A DNA stretch of 7,995 nt from Betaproteobacteria bacterium. Lineage in GTDB: Bacteria; Pseudomonadota; Gammaproteobacteria; Burkholderiales; SG8-41. The position numbers and the translations under genes are program-made. The stretch is from NCBI GenBank assembly GCA_028292065.1, contig JAQGNC010000659.1, positions 1 to 7,995 of the forward strand. The letters are read 5' to 3'. The notes beneath the pieces were generated by a model, which was not told the DNA's origin, did no database searches, and was given only the letters and a program-made list of their open reading frames with translations. Each line of letters starts with the position of its first letter. Positions within the stretch are counted from its first letter, which is position 1. Below are positions 6,316-7,995 of the stretch, piece by piece.

Positions 6316-6974
6316 TGCGTTTCAACCGAACCCTACGCGTCCTGCTCGCGTGCGCGCTCACTGCCGGCGCACCGGCGGCTTACGCCGGCGCCCAGATCTA
6401 TGAACCGCTGTCGGCGAGCGTGCGCGCGGCGCTCACCAAGGCGATCGCCGACCAGGCGGTGCCCTATCTGGCATTCGAGACCGAAAGCGAAGCGCGGGAG
6501 TGGCTCAACTCGATGTCGGCGCGACTCGAAAAACGCATCCCGGACCGTGTCGCGCGTGAAGAGCTGCTCGTCACCGTCCACTATGAAGCGAAGCGCGCCG
6601 GGCTCGACCCGCAGATGGTGCTCGGCCTGATTCAGGTCGAAAGCGCCTTTCGCAAGTACGCGCTGTCCAGCGCCGGCGCGCGCGGTTTCATGCAGGTGAT
6701 GCCTTTCTGGGTCAACGTGCTCGGCGCGGGCGAGGACTACAACCTGTTCCACATGCGCACCAACCTGCGCTTCGGTTGCGTCATCCTGCGCCATTACCTC
6801 GACATCGAGAAAGGCGACCTCTACCGCGCGCTCGGCCGCTACAACGGCAGCCTCGGCAAACCGCAGTATCCGAACATCGTGCTCGCCGCCTGGCGCGGCA
6901 CGTGGAATTTCCTCCCCGTCCCGAAAGCCGCGTCGCGCAGCGCCGGCGGCAATCTCACCGCTTCGTCGATGTAG
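6315..6974 (+). CDS. Periplasmic lytic transglycosylase (SLT domain)
   Basis: A 219-residue protein with the soluble lytic transglycosylase (SLT, Slt70-like) domain, which cleaves peptidoglycan glycan strands to 1,6-anhydro-muropeptides. Residues 1-24 form a Sec signal peptide (basic start, LRVLLACALTAGAP core, AYA before G25), without a lipobox. The catalytic domain covers about 85-200: VHYEAKRAGLDPQMVLGLI, then VESAF with the catalytic Glu109, then YALSSAGARGFMQVMP, later TNLRFGCVILRHYL and LGRYNGS. A Ser/Ala/Gly-rich tail of about 18 residues ends it. Residues 25-84 are a helical, charged N-terminal part without a recognised domain. The ATG overlaps the proS stop (TGATG), and the nearest GAGG is 17 nt upstream, so initiation by coupling to proS translation is likely. 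I know no functional link between ProRS and this enzyme; from memory the pairing is common in betaproteobacteria. Confidence 0.9.
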   Translation: MRFNRTLRVLLACALTAGAPAAYAGAQIYEPLSASVRAALTKAIADQAVPYLAFETESEAREWLNSMSARLEKRIPDRVAREELLVTVHYEAKRAGLDPQMVLGLIQVESAFRKYALSSAGARGFMQVMPFWVNVLGAGEDYNLFHMRTNLRFGCVILRHYLDIEKGDLYRALGRYNGSLGKPQYPNIVLAAWRGTWNFLPVPKAASRSAGGNLTASSM

Positions 6975-7067
6975 TCTCGCGGCCTCCGCCGCTGCCGTTC
7001 CCCCTCTCGCATAGCTGCGGGCACGCCCAGTGCATTGAACAGGCAGGTCCTACACGGGGAGGGAACC
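6975..7067. other. Intergenic gap before the small-gene pair
   Basis: This 93-nt gap holds a minor 5-bp hairpin (6979-6992) just after the transglycosylase stop, without a U-tract. No convincing promoter was found: TTGAAC (7035-7040) has no -10 at a proper distance. The small genes may be read from proS or from an unrecognised promoter. Confidence 0.4.
7056..7063 (+). promoter_or_regulatory. Strong ribosome-binding site of the first small gene
   Basis: GGGGAGGG with its GGAG core 6 nt before the ATG at 7068. It is the best Shine-Dalgarno match in the window and fixes the start at 7068 rather than the in-frame ATG at 7035, which has none. Confidence 0.7.
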
Positions 7068-7310
7068 ATGGAGCGTTGGCAGTTCATCGAAAGTCCGAAC
7101 GGTGCGTGGTACTGGCTGTGCTCGGACGTGATCTCACACCGGACGAAGACGAGCGCGGCGACTTTCGCAACCCGCACCGAATGCGTGACCGATGCGGCGG
7201 CGTCGGGCTATCGGAACAGTGCTTTCGGCGCGGCGCGCACCGCACCCGGTCACGCCCAGGGCAAGCGCCGTTACAAAGGCTCGAGACCTCGCATGGAGCG
7301 TTACGCGTGA
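7068..7310 (+). CDS. Small protein of unknown function, first of a tandem pair
   Basis: An 80-residue protein with no recognised domain, no signal peptide and no membrane segment. Visible features are RWQF (3-6), WYW (14-16), SAATFAT (29-35), C39 and DAAASGY (42-48), giving a pattern W.F.......W.W...S...F.....C..DA...GY. This N-terminal 48-residue part aligns with the next gene product. The C-terminal 30 residues are basic and glycine/serine-containing (GKRRYKGSRPR) and do not align. The start at 7068 is set by a very strong ribosome-binding site; the longer reading from 7035 is rejected. The stop TGA at 7308-7310 overlaps the GTG start of the next gene. Both are probably soluble, cytoplasmic and co-translated. 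The pattern resembles small betaproteobacterial proteins with a W.W...S..F.T...C..DA...GY core, a recollection that has not been searched. Confidence 0.75.
   Translation: MERWQFIESPNGAWYWLCSDVISHRTKTSAATFATRTECVTDAAASGYRNSAFGAARTAPGHAQGKRRYKGSRPRMERYA
7295..7298 (+). promoter_or_regulatory. Ribosome-binding site deciding the second small-gene start
   Basis: GGAG, 8 nt before GTG at 7307, inside the last codons of the first small gene. It supports a GTG start that overlaps the upstream stop, rather than the later ATG at 7334. Confidence 0.55.
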
Positions 7311-7531
7311 GCCGTGAGTGGGAGTGGGAGTTCATGCAGACGCGTGCGGTCAAGTGGAAATGGCGGCAGCTCGGGCATGAAGGCATCGTGCTCGGCGAGT
7401 CGCCCGAATTCGCGTTTCTCGCCCAGTGCATGAAAGACGCGGAGCGCAACGGCTTCAGCATCGACGAGCACGTCATCAGCTGCGACAAAGGCACTGCGCT
7501 GTGGAGTGAAGCGCCGGCGCACGCGGTCTGA
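7307..7531 (+). CDS. Small protein of unknown function, second of a tandem pair
   Basis: A 74-residue protein starting at GTG 7307, in a 4-nt GTGA overlap with the preceding stop. Unknown function, no signal peptide or membrane segment. Features are EWEF (6-9), WKW (17-19), GES (30-32), EFAF (34-37), C41 and DAERNGF (44-50), the same order as the upstream product, with only one gap in between. The GTG start is preferred over ATG 7334 because GGAG lies 8 nt upstream and because the extra nine residues contain EWEF, which aligns with RWQF of its neighbour. The C-terminal 24 residues (IDEHVISCDKG...) differ from the neighbour's basic tail. It ends 22 nt before the convergent YihY-like gene. A diverged tandem duplicate is the best reading; the partner or substrate is unknown. 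Confidence 0.72.
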   Translation: MSREWEWEFMQTRAVKWKWRQLGHEGIVLGESPEFAFLAQCMKDAERNGFSIDEHVISCDKGTALWSEAPAHAV

Positions 7532-7553
7532 TCGCAAAGGCGCCACCGTCTTT

Positions 7554-7995
7554 TCAGGCGCTCACCGGCCGCACGCCGGTCTCCGGCGCCAGTGGGAGTT
7601 CTGCTTTGTGGTCGGCGGCCACGAAAAGGGTCGTCAATGAAATGCGCGTGATCTCGCTCATGCGCGCGCCGATGTCGTGCACCAGCGCTTCCAGCGCCGG
7701 ATCGGCTTCGCGTCCCGGACGGTGCGCGTCGCCCCTGAACACGAACACCCCGAAGACTTCTTCGACCGTGATGGTCGCCGCATCCCGGTGCAGCACCCAG
7801 CCGCTCGGGACGGTGCGGCGCACCCAGCCTGCGGACACCATCGTCTCGAGGATGCGCTCGACGTTTTCGATGCGCACCGTCGCCGCGCCGAGCAGCGCCG
7901 AGAGCGTCACCCGGGCGCCGGTGTGATGCGCCTGCCACAGGATCTTGAGTATCTGCAGCGCGTCGAAGAAGTCGCTGCCGGGGACGGGGTGGCGC
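7554..7995 (-). CDS. YihY/BrkB-type membrane protein, C-terminal part (5' end outside window)
   Basis: The frame is open to the right edge, giving about 146 C-terminal residues. They begin with HPVPGSDFFDALQILKILWQAH, read here in parts, and continue with a winged-helix-like segment: VTLSALLGAATVRIENVERIL, then LETMVSAGWVRRT, then GWVLHRDAATITVEEVFGVFVF. This layout matches the cytoplasmic tail of betaproteobacterial YihY/BrkB inner-membrane proteins (formerly annotated ribonuclease BN), where it follows six membrane helices. No helix is inside the window, so the call rests on the tail alone. The last ~60 residues (ADPALEALVHDIGARM and onward) are family-variable. GTG at 7910 is internal, since the upstream frame reads on without a stop. 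It could instead be another protein with a winged-helix tail; a stand-alone DNA-binding protein is less likely. Confidence 0.6.
   Translation of the reverse strand, partial: RHPVPGSDFFDALQILKILWQAHHTGARVTLSALLGAATVRIENVERILETMVSAGWVRRTVPSGWVLHRDAATITVEEVFGVFVFRGDAHRPGREADPALEALVHDIGARMSEITRISLTTLFVAADHKAELPLAPETGVRPVSA

Noticed and set aside
6776..7531. A 251-codon plus-strand frame spanning the transglycosylase end and both small genes
   Set aside because: Its first two thirds is an Arg/Pro-rich shadow; only the last part, from GTG 7307, shows motifs and a ribosome-binding site.
7564..7580. Inverted repeat ACCGGC/GCCGGT after the second small gene, considered as its terminator
   Set aside because: It lies inside the coding end of the convergent gene, has only 6-bp arms and no U-tract.

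Overview
This is a GC-rich window with the gene set and sequence style of a betaproteobacterium; the order or genus cannot be fixed from the sequence. Protein wobble positions are strongly G/C. From memory, proB, a CNP1-like gene, rppH, proS and a lytic transglycosylase gene lie close together near obgE in many Burkholderiales and relatives, and all five occur here in that order.

Layout. At the left edge is the 3' end of proB (+ strand, proline biosynthesis). It converges on five minus-strand genes read from right to left: a spermidine-synthase-like protein (3734-4522), rppH (3070-3600, mRNA 5'-end decapping), a two-CBS-domain protein (2414-3010), cfa (1089-2306, cyclopropane fatty acid synthase) and a secreted CNP1-like protein (566-1099). 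The last two overlap by 11 nt and are probably translationally coupled. A short divergent intergenic region (4523-4599) separates this group from plus-strand proS (4600-6315, prolyl-tRNA synthetase). The stop codon of proS overlaps the start of a periplasmic lytic transglycosylase gene (TGATG). After a 93-nt gap come two very small plus-strand genes (7068-7310 and 7307-7531). They overlap as GTGA and appear to be diverged tandem copies of one small W/C/DA/G[YF]-motif protein. They converge on the C-terminal end of a minus-strand gene that is probably a YihY/BrkB-type membrane protein (7554-7995, cut by the window edge).

How it fits together. Most of the window is conserved housekeeping: proline synthesis, prolyl-tRNA charging, RNA turnover, membrane lipid modification and cell-wall remodelling. 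No mobile element, CRISPR array, tRNA or rRNA gene is visible. The least explained parts are the tandem small-protein pair, the spermidine-synthase-like protein with an altered active site, a perfect palindrome in the rppH promoter region, and a set of GC-rich hairpins lacking U-tracts at the ends of the minus-strand genes. Nothing here makes a convincing case for a new defence or mobile system.
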